Below are positions 24,501 through 36,100 of a DNA stretch of 64,000 nucleotides, piece by piece. This DNA is from Lineus longissimus. Lineage: Eukaryota; Nemertea; Pilidiophora; Heteronemertea; Lineidae. Made by a program: the position numbers and the translations under genes. Where the stretch lies: NCBI RefSeq assembly GCF_910592395.1, contig NC_088326.1, positions 4,097,001-4,161,000 on the forward strand. Reading direction: 5' to 3'. Position 1 is the stretch's first letter. The number at the start of each line of letters is the position of its first letter. The notes under the pieces were generated by a model, which was given only the letters and a program-made list of their open reading frames with translations, was not told the DNA's origin and searched no databases.

Positions 24501-27500
24501 TGTGGCACCGATAACTTGGGGAAAATATGTGTCTATATCACATTGTAATGTTTGGCATTTGATAAAATAGGCCTTAAAATGTTGCTTGACCAAGTTTGAG
24601 AGCGTCTCATGTCCAGATAAACTTCAACAGCAAACTTACCGTTTATTTTGAACCACTCCATGACAGTGACGTTGCCCCACTCGTCACTCCCGTCACAACA
24701 ATCACATATCCCATCATTCACGTGACTCGAGAAGATGGAGTGCGGCTTAGCAACGATTTGATAATCACAAAAAAATCTGAAAGAGAGCAGCGATTGTCAT
24801 TGTAAAAGTATATTTCAGAAGAAATGGACACGACTTTGTCCAGTTCTGTTAGTGTTATGAAGAAACTGATCAAGTACAGGGACCACCACACAATTTAAAG
24901 GCATTTGCCATTCATTAAAAATTTGAAGTTTGTAACAGAATTTGAAAATTTCAATAGCGTGAACGTGTACTGAACATGAATTTTTACATTGGTGTTGTGG
25001 ACAGGGATGTACAAATATCATAAACACCAAGTTTCAGCAGAGTTGCATGCATGAGAAGATGGAGTGCGGCTTAGCAACGATTTGATAATCACAAAAAAAT
25101 TCGAACGAGAGCAGCGATTGTCATTGTAAAAGTATATTTCAGAAGAAATGGACACGATTGCATGCATGATAACTCCACTATGGCAAAGGTACATAATTGT
25201 ACAGTGGAACCCCGGTAACACGACCTCCCAAGGGACTAAGCCGAAGTGGTCGTGTTAACGGGGTGGTCGCGTTAGTGAATTTAAGAATCATAAGTTGGTT
25301 TTCCCGCCAAAACATCGTCCTAGCAGATATGCTGTGTGTACATTGACATGCATTAATGACTACGCCACCGGGTGATTCGATAATTTGTGTGTATATCACG
25401 AATAAAAAATCATTTTCTTGAGTGTTTTGCGTTTAATTTACAACTTATGTAAATGAGTAAATAAACTGACGAGAGCTAATTAGACCAAACATTACATTAA
25501 AACTTGAGCATGCTAATTAGAGCAAGCATGTCATTCACACCATCGGCAGCTGCCCTTCTTGATGTCAAGCTAATATTCCCGCTAACATTGAGAGAGGTGA
25601 TGTGAGAAGATGTTGAGAATTATTCCTGATGTCTTCCTGCTTTAACTTCAGCCAATTTGAACTGGTACTGATTAAATCATCTTTTTAAAAACGTATTTTA
25701 TCAATATTACGACGTAGTAAGCATTCTTTACTTTGAGTATCGGTACTCTTACTAATCAACATAATTTATTTGTCCTAAAAACTACGTGTGCATGCCTCTT
25801 GACATCATTTAATACTAAATGATGAAAAACAAACCGTGAGTCGAAAAGAAAGTTTATTCTTCATTTTATTTGCGCTTACATTTGATCAAACTCACTTACA
25901 CATCATTTATTTTCATATGGATTCCCATGGTCATTGTGTTCGAGGTGCTAACTATCAACACGGATTTGCGAGAAGGTGCCAATTGATACGATGCGGTCAT
26001 GGTTGATTACGGCAATTAGGCCTCATGGTCGCGTTAGCGGGGTTAATTTGCAGTTTGGGACCGACCAAGCTGGTGGTCGCGGTCTGGGTACCGGGGTGGT
26101 CGTGTTAGCGAGGGCCAGTTAATGAGAATTAGAGAGAAAACCATTCGGGACCGGAGAATTTTGGTCGTGTTCGCGGGGTGGTCGCGTTACTGAGGTGGTC
26201 GCCGACCGGGGTTCCACTGTATTTCTATTTCCTCGACTACCAGTACTTATAAACGGCATATTACTTTGAAATGATCGGAGGTGAAGAGTGTTATACTCTA
26301 AGTAAGATTATTTTTTAGGTTCTCAACTAGCCTCAAACCTATAACGGACAGCGAACTGCCTTGGATGGACAACACACTGCACCTATCCACAAAGTCATCC
26401 TGATGTCTTTGATAAACGAGATGGTTCAACGAGAAATGTTAATGGCAATAGTAAAGTTACTTGCCAAAGGTTACAACTGTGTATATGTGCCATATCTAGG
26501 ATTGATCACTAGTCTTACACTTCAACCATCATTTCTCTTCTCTCGACTCACCTCGAATCAGGACATGCTGAAGTTCCTGGTTCATCACTGCCATCATCAC
26601 AATCACAGTAATCGTCATTCACATGATCAAATGGAATATTCTCCTAAAAGATATCGGAAAATGATGACAGATTGAAGCCATAACTCAATGTTATTTGGGT
26701 ATAAAACAGATAATTTTTTTTCTTTTGGGGTATATATAACAGATTATTGGGCATAATTTGGTATAAAATAGATAATCTTGGTGTGTTACATCAAAAATAA
26801 ACAAGGCTCGCTTATATATTTTTGGTAACATGTATTTGAGATAAAATCCCCAGGAGGTCTTTGCGTAATTTGGGACAAAACAGATTTATAAGGGGTCACA
26901 AACTAACAAGTCGAACAGCACTTGCTTTGATAGTTTCAGATTTTTTACTTTAATACTAATAGAAATAGCTTGGTGTTTTCCTGAAGAAAACATTTCTTAC
27001 CTTGGACACAAAACATGTGAACTTGCCGTCAGCGTCCGGCTTGTATAGACTAACTTTATTAGGATCAACTCCCCGTGGTACATCCGGCTGACGCAATTTA
27101 CTAAACTTCTGATAACCACCATCAACCACAGTCCGACTCTTATCCATACCGATTATGTCCTTTTTCAAGTCAAGTTCATTTGGGAAATCCGGAATAGGTT
27201 TTTTCGGAATATCTGGAATGTCCGGAATATGGAACTCTCGCTCCGCCTCCGGCATGTCTGGTGTAGGTTTTATTTTCCTCTTTTTGCCATGGTACTTTCT
27301 AACCTCTTGATCCTCAACATACTTTTCTTTGGCAAGGCGTTCAGCATTTTCTTTTCCGTCGCCATCCTCATGTCTTTCGACCACACTATTGGCCGTCTGC
27401 ACATTCTGCCTTGTCAGAAGCCGGACCGAAAAGACCTGAAAGCCTAGATAGACAAGTCCAGCCACCATAATCAGGAACAAGAGTTTATATGTACGCCTCC

Positions 27501-27561
27501 TTTTCAGCACCCTCATTATTTCATGGAAGATCAGTGTCACTCTTTCGTAGGTTGTTCTCAT
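21533..27561 (-). CDS. Membrane-anchored glucosidase II beta-subunit-like protein (LDLa x2 + MRH), complete
   Basis: Exons in transcript order: 27561-27001, 26643-26552, 24776-24640, 23916-23756, 22844-22605, 21631-21533; they join in frame to 429 aa. A basic tail and a membrane segment at about residues 27-45 replace the usual signal peptide. Residues 46-180 are a charged, proline-rich stem. Residues 185-252 carry two LDLa-type repeats (NDDYCDCDDGSDEPGTSAC and NDGICDCCDGSDEW), as in PRKCSH. A short basic helical stretch precedes an MRH lectin domain (318-429). Q352, R394, E413 and Y419 match the spacing of the mannose-binding Q/R/E/Y set. The long coiled coil, acidic tract and C-terminal HDEL-type retrieval signal of PRKCSH are absent; it ends ITPAAC. 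It may bind mannose glycans as a type II ER/Golgi protein. The function is inferred. Confidence 0.9.
21751..22290. repeat. 77-bp tandem array in the last intron of the MRH gene
   Basis: The unit agagaggcacactggccaaa..ctctgtggcttcagaccttc recurs with starts at 21751, 21836, 21913, 21990, 22067, 22144 and 22228: mostly exact 77-base steps, with 84-85 where ggctctgtgg is doubled. Copies are nearly identical, so the array is young. It lies between MRH exons 22844-22605 and 21631-21533. Confidence 0.9.
22965..23115 (+). pseudogene. LINE 3' end fragment with ATTC tail in intron 4
   Basis: The plus frame gives a tail resembling FKKVLKTHLFRRHFGE, a frequent C-terminus of LINE ORF2 proteins. It is followed by gcgctataaaaattttattt and ATTC repeats. 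It sits antisense in an intron of the MRH gene. Confidence 0.6.
23243..23419. mobile_element. CAGTGGAA-family MITE, copy 3
   Basis: It runs from TACAGTTGTCC to gagaggttctactgta, with the internal tctctattaa and ggacacc phrases. It lies inside intron 4 of the MRH gene. Confidence 0.7.
24245..24362 (-). repeat. SINE-like repeat with (GAA)n tail, minus copy
   Basis: The inverse complement contains caattggtgcctaaatgtag, ggaggaatactcccaggaga and gctgaggg..aactgaagaagaag, collinear with 63439-63555. It is within intron 3 of the MRH gene. Confidence 0.6.
25053..25157 (-). pseudogene. Copied exon 3 boundary with dead splice acceptor
   Basis: This 105-bp segment repeats 24729-24833, which spans the start of exon 3 of the MRH gene and the intron just before it. 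It differs at only three bases, corresponding to source positions 24777, 24778 and 24782. On the transcript strand these change the acceptor ctttcag|a to cgttcga|a, removing the AG. It is flanked by ttgcatgcatga at 25043-25054 and 25158-25169. Confidence 0.85.
25200..26221. mobile_element. ~1.02-kb non-autonomous pogo/Tigger-like element
   Basis: The ends TACAGTGGAACCCCGGTAA and accggggttccactgta are inverted repeats with TA at both borders. Subterminal ggtggtcgcgttag and gtggtcgtgttaacg recur on both sides. A related sequence at about 29705-29775 reads straight through the site (attgcatttctatttt), marking the borders. No transposase frame was found. Confidence 0.85.
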
Positions 27562-29529
27562 AGAAAAGCTGTCTGAAATTATATCAAAATATGAAAATTC
27601 AAAATAATGAGCCCAAATATATTTTTTGGCATACCTATCCTGACTCTAATGATTGTGTTTGCTAACCCTCATGTCATATTTTCAGTTCCACAGATCAATG
27701 TAGGAATATCAGCGAATTTTGGTCACATTCCGCGCTGCCGGGTAAACTGAAATTGCCTTTGGCTTAACATTTCTTGAATTTTAAACTATGCCTGGATTTG
27801 AATCGTGGAATGATGGAATTCAATTGGAAAGAACTTCATCTTTATCCATGATGAAACTGCAAAACTAAGGGATGAAGCTATGGAAGAAGAACATGACATG
27901 ACGATGATGAATGATGTCACTGACCTTGTCAGATGGAGATAGATCAAAAAGATAAAATAAATGATAGATGCGGGACGGGACTGGGATTCATGGACACGGC
28001 CGTTAGACAACAATGTGCCTTAACAATTTATTTGATCACATGACTCCTGTGGAATCTCCGATCTGATTGGTTGATCTGCAAACATGACGCCTTCTAGTAA
28101 TTTGCATGATTTATGAAGTAATTTCCCTTGACCAACTTTGAACGCGTCGATTATGATAATAAAAGGGAGGGACCCAAATCGGAAGTGAATAATAATTAGG
28201 TCATGTGCCAGGAATGGTTACTGCGTAATCAATTTTTGGGTACTTCGTCAACTGGCGGAGAAATTTGCTGATGCGCCAAATCCTGTGCGAGTTTCTTCGA
28301 TATTTCGCCGGAAAATCAGTTTAAAACAGGTAAGATCGGTTCATATGCCAAGAATTCGTACATGGTAACGAAGAACCCATATCGAGGGACTCTTATGAAC
28401 CAAGAATAGAAACTAGCAAGTCTTTATAAACGTAAACAGAATGATGAAAAGGGAAAATTATATGGTAATTTCTCATCTTGGTGGTGTATGCTACAATGTG
28501 GAACCAACTACACAGCTCGTCGATGGTGTAGCAGGAGATTTGCTTGACCAACTTTGAAAATCGCGAGCCCGGGTCTCCTGGTCGTATCCCTTATTATATA
28601 CCAAGCCACTTTGGTTACTCAACCCGCCGTTGGCGCGGTGGTCGGCAGGCTATTCATAGTAACAAGACCGAGGGATTTCTCCACAAGTAAAAATTACCTA
28701 GCTAACGGCCGTGTGGAGTGGGTCTTGCGGTGCATTGACTGACAGGGGAAGACACAAACACCCACATTTCTTCGATTCGTTTGGTTTTCAGCTGAAAATA
28801 TTTTGCTATTTTTGTGTATGAGGTACACCCCATAACAATACACACCTTTTCAATTACCGACACTGGTTATTCATGAATATTTTGACCATAAAACGAGGAA
28901 AAAACGTAACTTTTTTCGGTTTTTTCGTTTTATGGGCGCAGCCATATTGAAGTCATCTTCGGATCATTCCGGAATATTTATTTGCTAAAAATCCCAATAA
29001 ATATTATTTGTTTGGAGACTTCGAAGGAAGGGAAGTCAATAAAACATTAAATGCATAGAATAATATATTCATCTTGATTACTTTGAGAGAAAAGGGATAA
29101 ATAATACAATTCCACGGAAATTACCGAATGCAATTACTTCCGGTTGCGGTGGGGAAGATTTTCCACTTTTTCTGGAAGCCTTCGTCAAACTAAGTCAACA
29201 TTTCGTTATTTGGTGCTTGGATTTCGATATCAATATGGTAGAAATGAAATTAAGTATATAGACAGCTGTTGTAAGAAAATATATGATGATATTCGATGAG
29301 GAAATAGCGTAAGTATGTGAAATTCAAAGTGTCATTTTGATGTAAACAAGAAATTTTTATGTTTTTTTCCATTTGGTTTCAAAGCTTTCATTTATTTTTT
29401 TTCGGTTTTGTTGTGACAGTCTTAGGGCATATCGAATCCCAGATCTTATTGTGAAGTGAGGAGTACTAGCACATGAATATCCCACTTAAGAAGTTGGCCC
29501 GAGATCCAGTCGTTTGTTAAATTTGAAAT

Positions 29530-29790
29530 TTTCAATTGAATTTAAAAAAATTTCAATTACGTTTATGCAAATTGGGTAATCTGCATCATAAATGTGTACT
29601 GAATATAAATTTCAACATTGCCGTTGTGTAGACAGATATACAAATACCATACTGATGTATATACATTACATATACTAAGTTTCAGCAAATCTGTACGCAG
29701 ATAATAACTCCAATACAGCATTGTGTATTATTGCATTTCTATTTTCCTGGACCACCAGTAATTACAAACGCCGTACCCATTTAAGGCATT
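29530..29790. repeat. Paralogue of the intron-2 repeat, without its insertions
   Basis: It shares gtactgaa-ataaatttcaaca, ctaagtttcagcaaatctg, ataactcca and gcatttctattttcctgg with 24930-25052 + 25170-25199 + 26222-26260. It lacks both the exon copy and the 1-kb transposon found there. Confidence 0.65.
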
Positions 29791-30237
29791 TGATTTTTCC
29801 GTCACATGATGAAAATGACTAACGTGTATAATTTCTCACGTGATAAGTTTCCTGTTTCTCAATCAAGTTCACGTGTGTAACTTGAGATACAGGATGTAAT
29901 ATGACATGTGATGAAATGGATTAATTTAATACCACCCGATTGGTGATTGAAGAGGCACGACAGGATGGGACACCGCCCACAATCTCATCTATCTTCACAG
30001 CAATCAACGACAAACATTGGTAATCATGACAGTCAGTATTCTTCAAGAGTGTCCTATCATAACATGCCTGACGAAATTTGGGATCCGGTTAACATGCACA
30101 GCTTATAGCATGTATGCTCAGCTTATCTGCAGTGTCTTCCCTAAGTGATTTGAACATGTCAAGTTTAAAGGGTAGCCACCAACATGTATGGGCCAAAGTC
30201 TTCGTACTGTGAGAAAAACAAACTCTTTTCCTGCATG

Positions 30238-30475
30238 TACAGCAGAACCGCTCTTTCAAGTACACCCTTGGGACTGAAAAATGCTGTCCTTAATTAAGAG
30301 GTGTCCTGATTACACTACAGAGAGACTTGGAATTAAAGGCACTGTCCTTGATAGAAAGGGTGTCCTTGATAGATAGGGTGTCCTTACTATGGAGGGTGTC
30401 CTCAATAGAGAGGTTGTTGCAAATAGCAAGGTGTTCTTAATGGGGAGGTGTCCGCTTAAGGGGAGTTCCATCGTA
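30238..30475. mobile_element. CAGTGGAA-family MITE, copy 4 (expanded)
   Basis: It runs from TACAGCAGAACCGC to ggggagttccatcgta. The middle has extra rounds of gatagagagggtgtcctt-like units, making this copy longer than the 162-bp form. Confidence 0.65.
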
Positions 30476-30744
30476 TTTCGATCCCTTGGATTGGGAAAAA
30501 GTTTGGACGGACATTTTTTCATCAACCTTCTGCCACTCCTTCATGCTTGGATTGTGAGCGTTAATTTCACAGAAGCGTGACTATTGCATCGTCGTTGGTC
30601 TTTGGAAAGAATTGTGCGAAGTAACATTATTTCTGTGATTTGTTGATGTCGTCATCGTTGTCATGACAACGTGTAAAACACGTGAGGGCTGTGATTACCC
30701 AGGAATGAATTCCAGGCTATGAAATTTGTTAATTTAGGTGACCA

Positions 30745-30960
30745 AGTTCTTAAGGTGCCAGTGTGACACATCTGATCAGACACCAGTGCATGTGCTCCAG
30801 AACTGCCCTCTCTGGGACACCCGGGGGGGAGCTGGTTACGTGGCCATTCAGTGCATCAATGGAGGGAAAGCTCTGGGGATCAGGGGAGGAAGGAAAGACA
30901 AGAGCCAGGTTTATAACAGACGTGAGCCTGGTTGTGTAGCGTAGGTATAAGTAGAACATC
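30745..30960 (+). pseudogene. LINE C-terminal fragment ([17 protein letters not shown] type)
   Basis: The frame at 30738-30944 encodes [20 protein letters not shown], matching the frame remnants at 62030-62310. It resembles the C-terminal region after RNase H in I/Jockey-like LINEs. It is too short and broken to function. Confidence 0.55.
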
Positions 30961-32058
30961 AGACGCCATTAGACGGAGTTAATTTGGGTAAATACTGATC
31001 AGACATACATGTACACAATGACAATGATAAAAAATTAGCAGTAAATGTACACTTGAATTTGTTATAGAAGGCCATGAGGAATTTTATCAACCAGTAAGTA
31101 TACAGTGTTCCCCTAGTAATATTTTTTGGAGATTTTTCAGATGTTTCATGTATTCAACTGTAGCCCCTAAGCTTTCAGAAAAACACAACAGACTTCTTGT
31201 GCACTTTTGATTTTTTTCGGACCACACACGTTATAGATTGAGTAGTCGAGATGCTAAAGGGTTAAAATGGCACACTATCACAGTATTGCTACATTGTATA
31301 ATTCAGGCACGCCATGAACTGGCATGGTTTTCGCAATATAGTCATCAGCCCCAGGTACCTGTGAACTCGGAATATGATAAGGCACAACATACATTGTACC
31401 CTCCACCTGAATCACTCTCACTTTTAACCCGTTGGGACTGGAAGTGATTTGAGAAGATTTATAATTTCGTCAAAAGTATAACCAATCATGAAAATGAATT
31501 ACATTAGAATTGCTCACATCATGAAGGTTAATTTTTTAGGTCCATCAAATTTTACCTTTTTTTACCAAGTATGAATTAATCTACATGTATACTTGGTGAT
31601 ATGTTATGCATTCATGCACCTGTTCCTCAATTTCAGGCGCATGGAGAATTTAGTACGATTTTCCACTACATGCCAAGCATATTTCGCTGAATATCTAAGG
31701 GTCTTAAGTTTCATTGACACTATGACACATACAGCACTTTACAAGTCATGTGAACTGTCTTGCACCACAAGTGGAATCCATCTTGTTCTGCATTCCGATG
31801 AACTAAACAAAAGTCGACATTGTCCATTCAGAATTGAAATTTGAAAGTTGAATTTGAGATTTTTTCATTCTGTAAATACTCATTGAATATAAAATTGTTG
31901 TATAAATATTATAGATCAACTCTAATGGTCAATTTTCATCATGTTGACATGTCTGGTTCCGAATTGAAATTTGAAATTTATCAAGTTGAATTTGATAATT
32001 TTTGATTATGTAAATTTATAAATACCCATGTACTCTTTAACACGTCTAAAACAGTTAA

Positions 32059-32342
32059 CTCTTTTGCTACCCTACCCGGTATTTACCGGGTCCGTACACT
32101 GGGCCGGCAGTAATCTGTACTGCTAAATTTTCAACGAGTTTTATAGTTACACCAGAAAAATGAGATGGCAGCACTGCACGCAATTCAATGATGACCTCGT
32201 CCTTAAGATTGGGTAATGCTAGCTATTTTACACTGAAATTCTGAAAGTCCTAAGCCAAGTTGGGATCCAGATTGCCCTGTCTATACCGGTTGCGGGCCAT
32301 GGTTAGTATACACTACCAAAACTCTGCGGTAGCGGTAAGGGG
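32059..32342. mobile_element. piggyBac-like MITE with TTAA on both sides
   Basis: TTAA at 32055-32058 and 32343-32346 flank the element. The ends are ctcttttgctacc and, inverted, ccccttaccgctacc. Inner phrases are cccggtatttaccgggtc and ctataccggttgcgggcc. A relative with the same phrases is at 58850-59205. TTAA borders with C-rich short inverted ends are the piggyBac signature. Confidence 0.75.
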
Positions 32343-33139
32343 TTAACGATTGCACTGCATAAATGAATCAAGATGATTCACATGTGCGTTGAAAGTATTC
32401 ATGATTCATACATAGATCATGCCTTGGCCTATATTTGAATTTCATTTTCATAGTATGGCATTATAGTCATCAGAGGAAACATTGAATTGACATTGCTGTA
32501 AGTTTCTTCTTTCACAATCAGCAAACTGTGTCATTCCTTGTTTTGTCCATTTTTAACCGGCGTCATTAGAAGATATTTTATTGTCGTTATCTGGGACAGT
32601 TAAATGTCATAGATCAGTTGACTGTCCAAAGCCAAAGGAGTACGATTCTAGTGAGCTCGTTTTCGAATTTGGGGGTTGAGGTGGAGAAAGATTTTTGTTA
32701 AGGTGACATTTTCTTTGGTTTGTAAAGGCCTTCACTCCTAAGGCCTGGTGATTCTGTCAGCAGCTGTTCTTTCACAGCATGATGGGCAGAAATTCCCTGT
32801 TTTTGGAATCGTTATAGTCCGTTCTGACATTGGAACTCATGCGCAGTTATTACTATAAACCAAGAAATATTTGTGGTTTTATGAAATTACATTTATGTAC
32901 TTTATATAATACGATGTGTGGTAAGATCATAGTCCTTCCTGACACCGGAACTTGTGTACTGATGACACTGCAAATCCGGGAATCTTTGCGGTTTTATGAA
33001 ATTATAACATCATAATTCGTGCTTTTCATGTAACTTTCAACTTTCTAATGGTTTCTTGACCAGACCTCAAATTTTTCGCAACGGAAGTTTTATTTCCATT
33101 TCAAAATTACTCATTCGTTTCTAAACTCTGTCTCTTCAG

Positions 33140-33195
33140 ATCCAGTCGAAATGAAATGTACAGAACTCTACCAACGGACGCAATAAACTCTCTCC
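33140..33195 (+). promoter_or_regulatory. RNF19 5' UTR with in-frame upstream mini-ORF
   Basis: The acceptor tctcttcag ends at 33139. An 11-codon ORF, ATG at 33151 to TAA at 33184-33186, stops nine bases before the main ATG and is in the same frame. The TAA therefore fixes 33196 as the start of the long frame. The mini-ORF may reduce translation. Confidence 0.65.
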
Positions 33196-36100
33196 ATGTC
33201 TCGAAAGCGTGACGGCCGCCAGATGTTGATGCTACGGCTTAGCAACATGGTGCGGAAAGAGTCCGACACGACGTCCATGACGTCTGGGACGTCCAAGGGA
33301 TCCGACCGCCGTAAGGGCTCACGGTTATCCAGCATCCAGAGCATACTATTCCGGCGTTCAAGTCGGTCACGTGTTGTGTACACGAGTAAAAAATCCCAGA
33401 CGGCGGCAAGTACGTCGTCATCGGGAGGGGAGGCGGAAACCACATCGTCTGAATCAAGCATAAGTGCGCGTAGTCATCCTTTCAATGAGCGCGATATGAC
33501 GTTGCAGTCACTTACGCCGTCACCAGTGCCGCGGTCGACGAGCATGACGTCACACCAGGGGTCGCACCGCTGCGAGAACGGGATGTTAGAATGTCCGCTG
33601 TGTTTCATCGAGCAGGAGGAGGAACATTTCCCGACCGTCATGACGTGTGATCACCGCTCATGTCGCAGTTGCCTGCAGCAGTATCTCAAGATCGAGATAA
33701 CGGAGTCGCGTGTCGATATTGCTTGCCCGGAGTGTTCGGAGAAGTTTCACCCGAACGATATTCGGATGATTCTAGAGGATGATTCACTGATGTTGAAGTT
33801 TGAGGAGTTTACGTTACGGAGGGTGCTGGTGACTGATGCCGATGTGAGGTGGTGTCCAGCTCCTGATTGTGGGTAAGTGACCTCGGATTTAAGTCGGAAA
33901 TGTACAGAATGTGTGTCGCTAAAGCTAGAAAATTTGCTGAATTCTGGTGAGGTAATTTTCAACCAATTCAAATTTTTTAGTCTTTGTTCGTCACGTTGGC
34001 AAAATCCATCATGCCGTTTGTCACAGAAACTACCTTCCGTTGTCAGGCTTTTTTGGGTTAAAACATTGATGTCTGTTCTATGGGCGATTTTGACGAACTT
34101 TGGCGCTGACCAGTGATGCGTTCCACCTGGAACAAAGGGTCCAGTGGCTTATGGCATAGTCCAAAGTCAGCTTAGGCCTTCCCACGTGTTCCGAGTGTGA
34201 GCATTCGCTTTGTTTGGACTCTTTGTCTTTGTCAAAATTGTCCATCAAAGAATTAAATAGTACTCCTCGAGACACAAATTTCCAAGATTTTACTTTCAGC
34301 TGAGCAGATTTTTCACATTCATTCATTGAAGAAAATAACAATGTTGGACGTACACTTTTTGAAACTGGCCCTTCACTCGAATTTGAGTCTAATTCCTCCT
34401 GTTCGTTCCAGCTATGCCGTGATAGCGTCTGGTTGCGCCAGCTGCCCAAAACTCCACTGCGAGCGGCCCGGCTGCAACACCAACTTCTGCTACCACTGTA
34501 AACAATACTGGCACCCCAACCAGACGTGCGACGCGGCGCGCGCCGAGAGGATGGAGCTATCGCCGAACATGCGATCCTCGTCACTCAGCTACAGCCACGA
34601 CTCCGGAGGTAATAAGGATGGGAACTCGTGTAGGCATTTTGCTTTTTATGCAAATTCTTGCCTGTTTTTCCATTTTCTGTCACTCAAAACTCCAAAATTT
34701 ATGAGACCACAAGATTAATGAAATTTGTCTAGCGGAAAAGGCCAGTTGTGTGTCAATGGGTGCAGTTTTTTCAGATCCTGGACGGCATTCGTAAAAATTT
34801 TCCCAAACTACCCAAATATTGTCTGAAGAGATAATGAAGAGCAAATAAGTGATCACATGCTCTCTAAGGCATCATTATCATGTGACTACCCGGCCATTGC
34901 CTTGAATTAAAAAATTATTTTGGCACCCATTCTAGAGCCATTTTGGCCTTGGATACCTCCAGTTCTTTATCAATTCCTTAAACCAATGGGTGCACGTTGG
35001 GGGTAAATGAAAAAGCCAGTAATGACCTTTTGCTGGCTGATTCATCTTCCTTCTGAGTAATTCAAACCCATTATAAAGTGTTGGATTTTTATATTTGCCA
35101 CGTGTTCAAGGATTCAATTATCAGTACTAATTGCCCGTCCTTGGGAACAAAAATAAAGGACAGGTCACAAAGTGACAAATACAGATAAAAAAATGTTGTG
35201 TGACAGTTCAAGTGATAAACATTAACACCTTAAGTGCGACCTTTTTCCCTGTTGAAATATATATTTGTATACATTAGTTCTATTTTAGGACCAACCTTGG
35301 CAGCTTACCACCCTACCTCCAGAATTTTCTAAAGGGTTGCTTTATAGCCATCCAACCTAAAATCGCTGGCCACCCTTCTGAAAATCAAGGGTACCACCCT
35401 GCCTTGAGAAAACCCTGTAGATAACCCTCAGTGTTTCATTTGATTTTCCAATTGTCCACTTCCAGGGGAGATCAAACCTTGCCCACGCTGCGGTGCTTAT
35501 ATCATCAAGATGGATGACGGCTCCTGTAATCACATGACCTGCGCCGTTTGTGGCGCAGAGTTCTGCTGGCTCTGCATGAAAGAAATTTCAGACCTTCATT
35601 ACTTGAGGTAAGGTGTTTTTGGGTGAAAACAAAACATCTCTTGATCTCGAGTAGACTACTCGCCATAATAAAATAAAGGCTTGCGCAGAATTATGCAAAA
35701 TGTACAGAGGAAGTTTGCACCGTGACAGACTACCAAAATGTCGAAAAATGTTGTAGCCAATGGTCACCACCGATGGGCTCCAAAATGTATCCATATTTTC
35801 CCTTTAAATGAGGAGTGATTACAGTTAGCCTGGCACACATGTGAGAGGGTCTCCTTTTAGGTAGCATATGAGTAGAAAGTGTCAATGTCCGAGTAGGCCC
35901 TGGGCCAATCATCTTTCAGCTGAGAGCGGTAATGTCTCTGGGGTTTGTGTGCAGGGCCAGAGAAGCGAACACTGACCCCTTATTTTCTCTGGATGTAGGC
36001 CAATATGCAATATGCACATTTTCATTAAACTGTTAACTGCGTAAGACGCCATATGACGTCCTGGCCTAAAGACCGTGCATTGCGTAAGACGTTATATGGC

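Larger units (their letters stand above)
27562..33139. promoter_or_regulatory. Head-to-head interval between the MRH gene and RNF19
   Basis: The minus-strand MRH gene and plus-strand RNF19 diverge from here. An acceptor (taatttcag) just upstream of the MRH start, at about 27573-27581, implies a 5' non-coding exon. On the plus strand, aaaacag|gtaagatc at 28329 is a strong donor and may end a 5' non-coding exon of RNF19. The stretch also holds an AT hairpin (about 28885-28937), a MITE, a LINE scrap and a piggyBac-like element. Start sites were not located. Confidence 0.4.

Noticed and set aside
34078-34584. 168-codon minus-strand frame
   Set aside because: It is antisense to RNF19 exon 34412-34608 and its intron; the plus strand clearly encodes the conserved IBR region.
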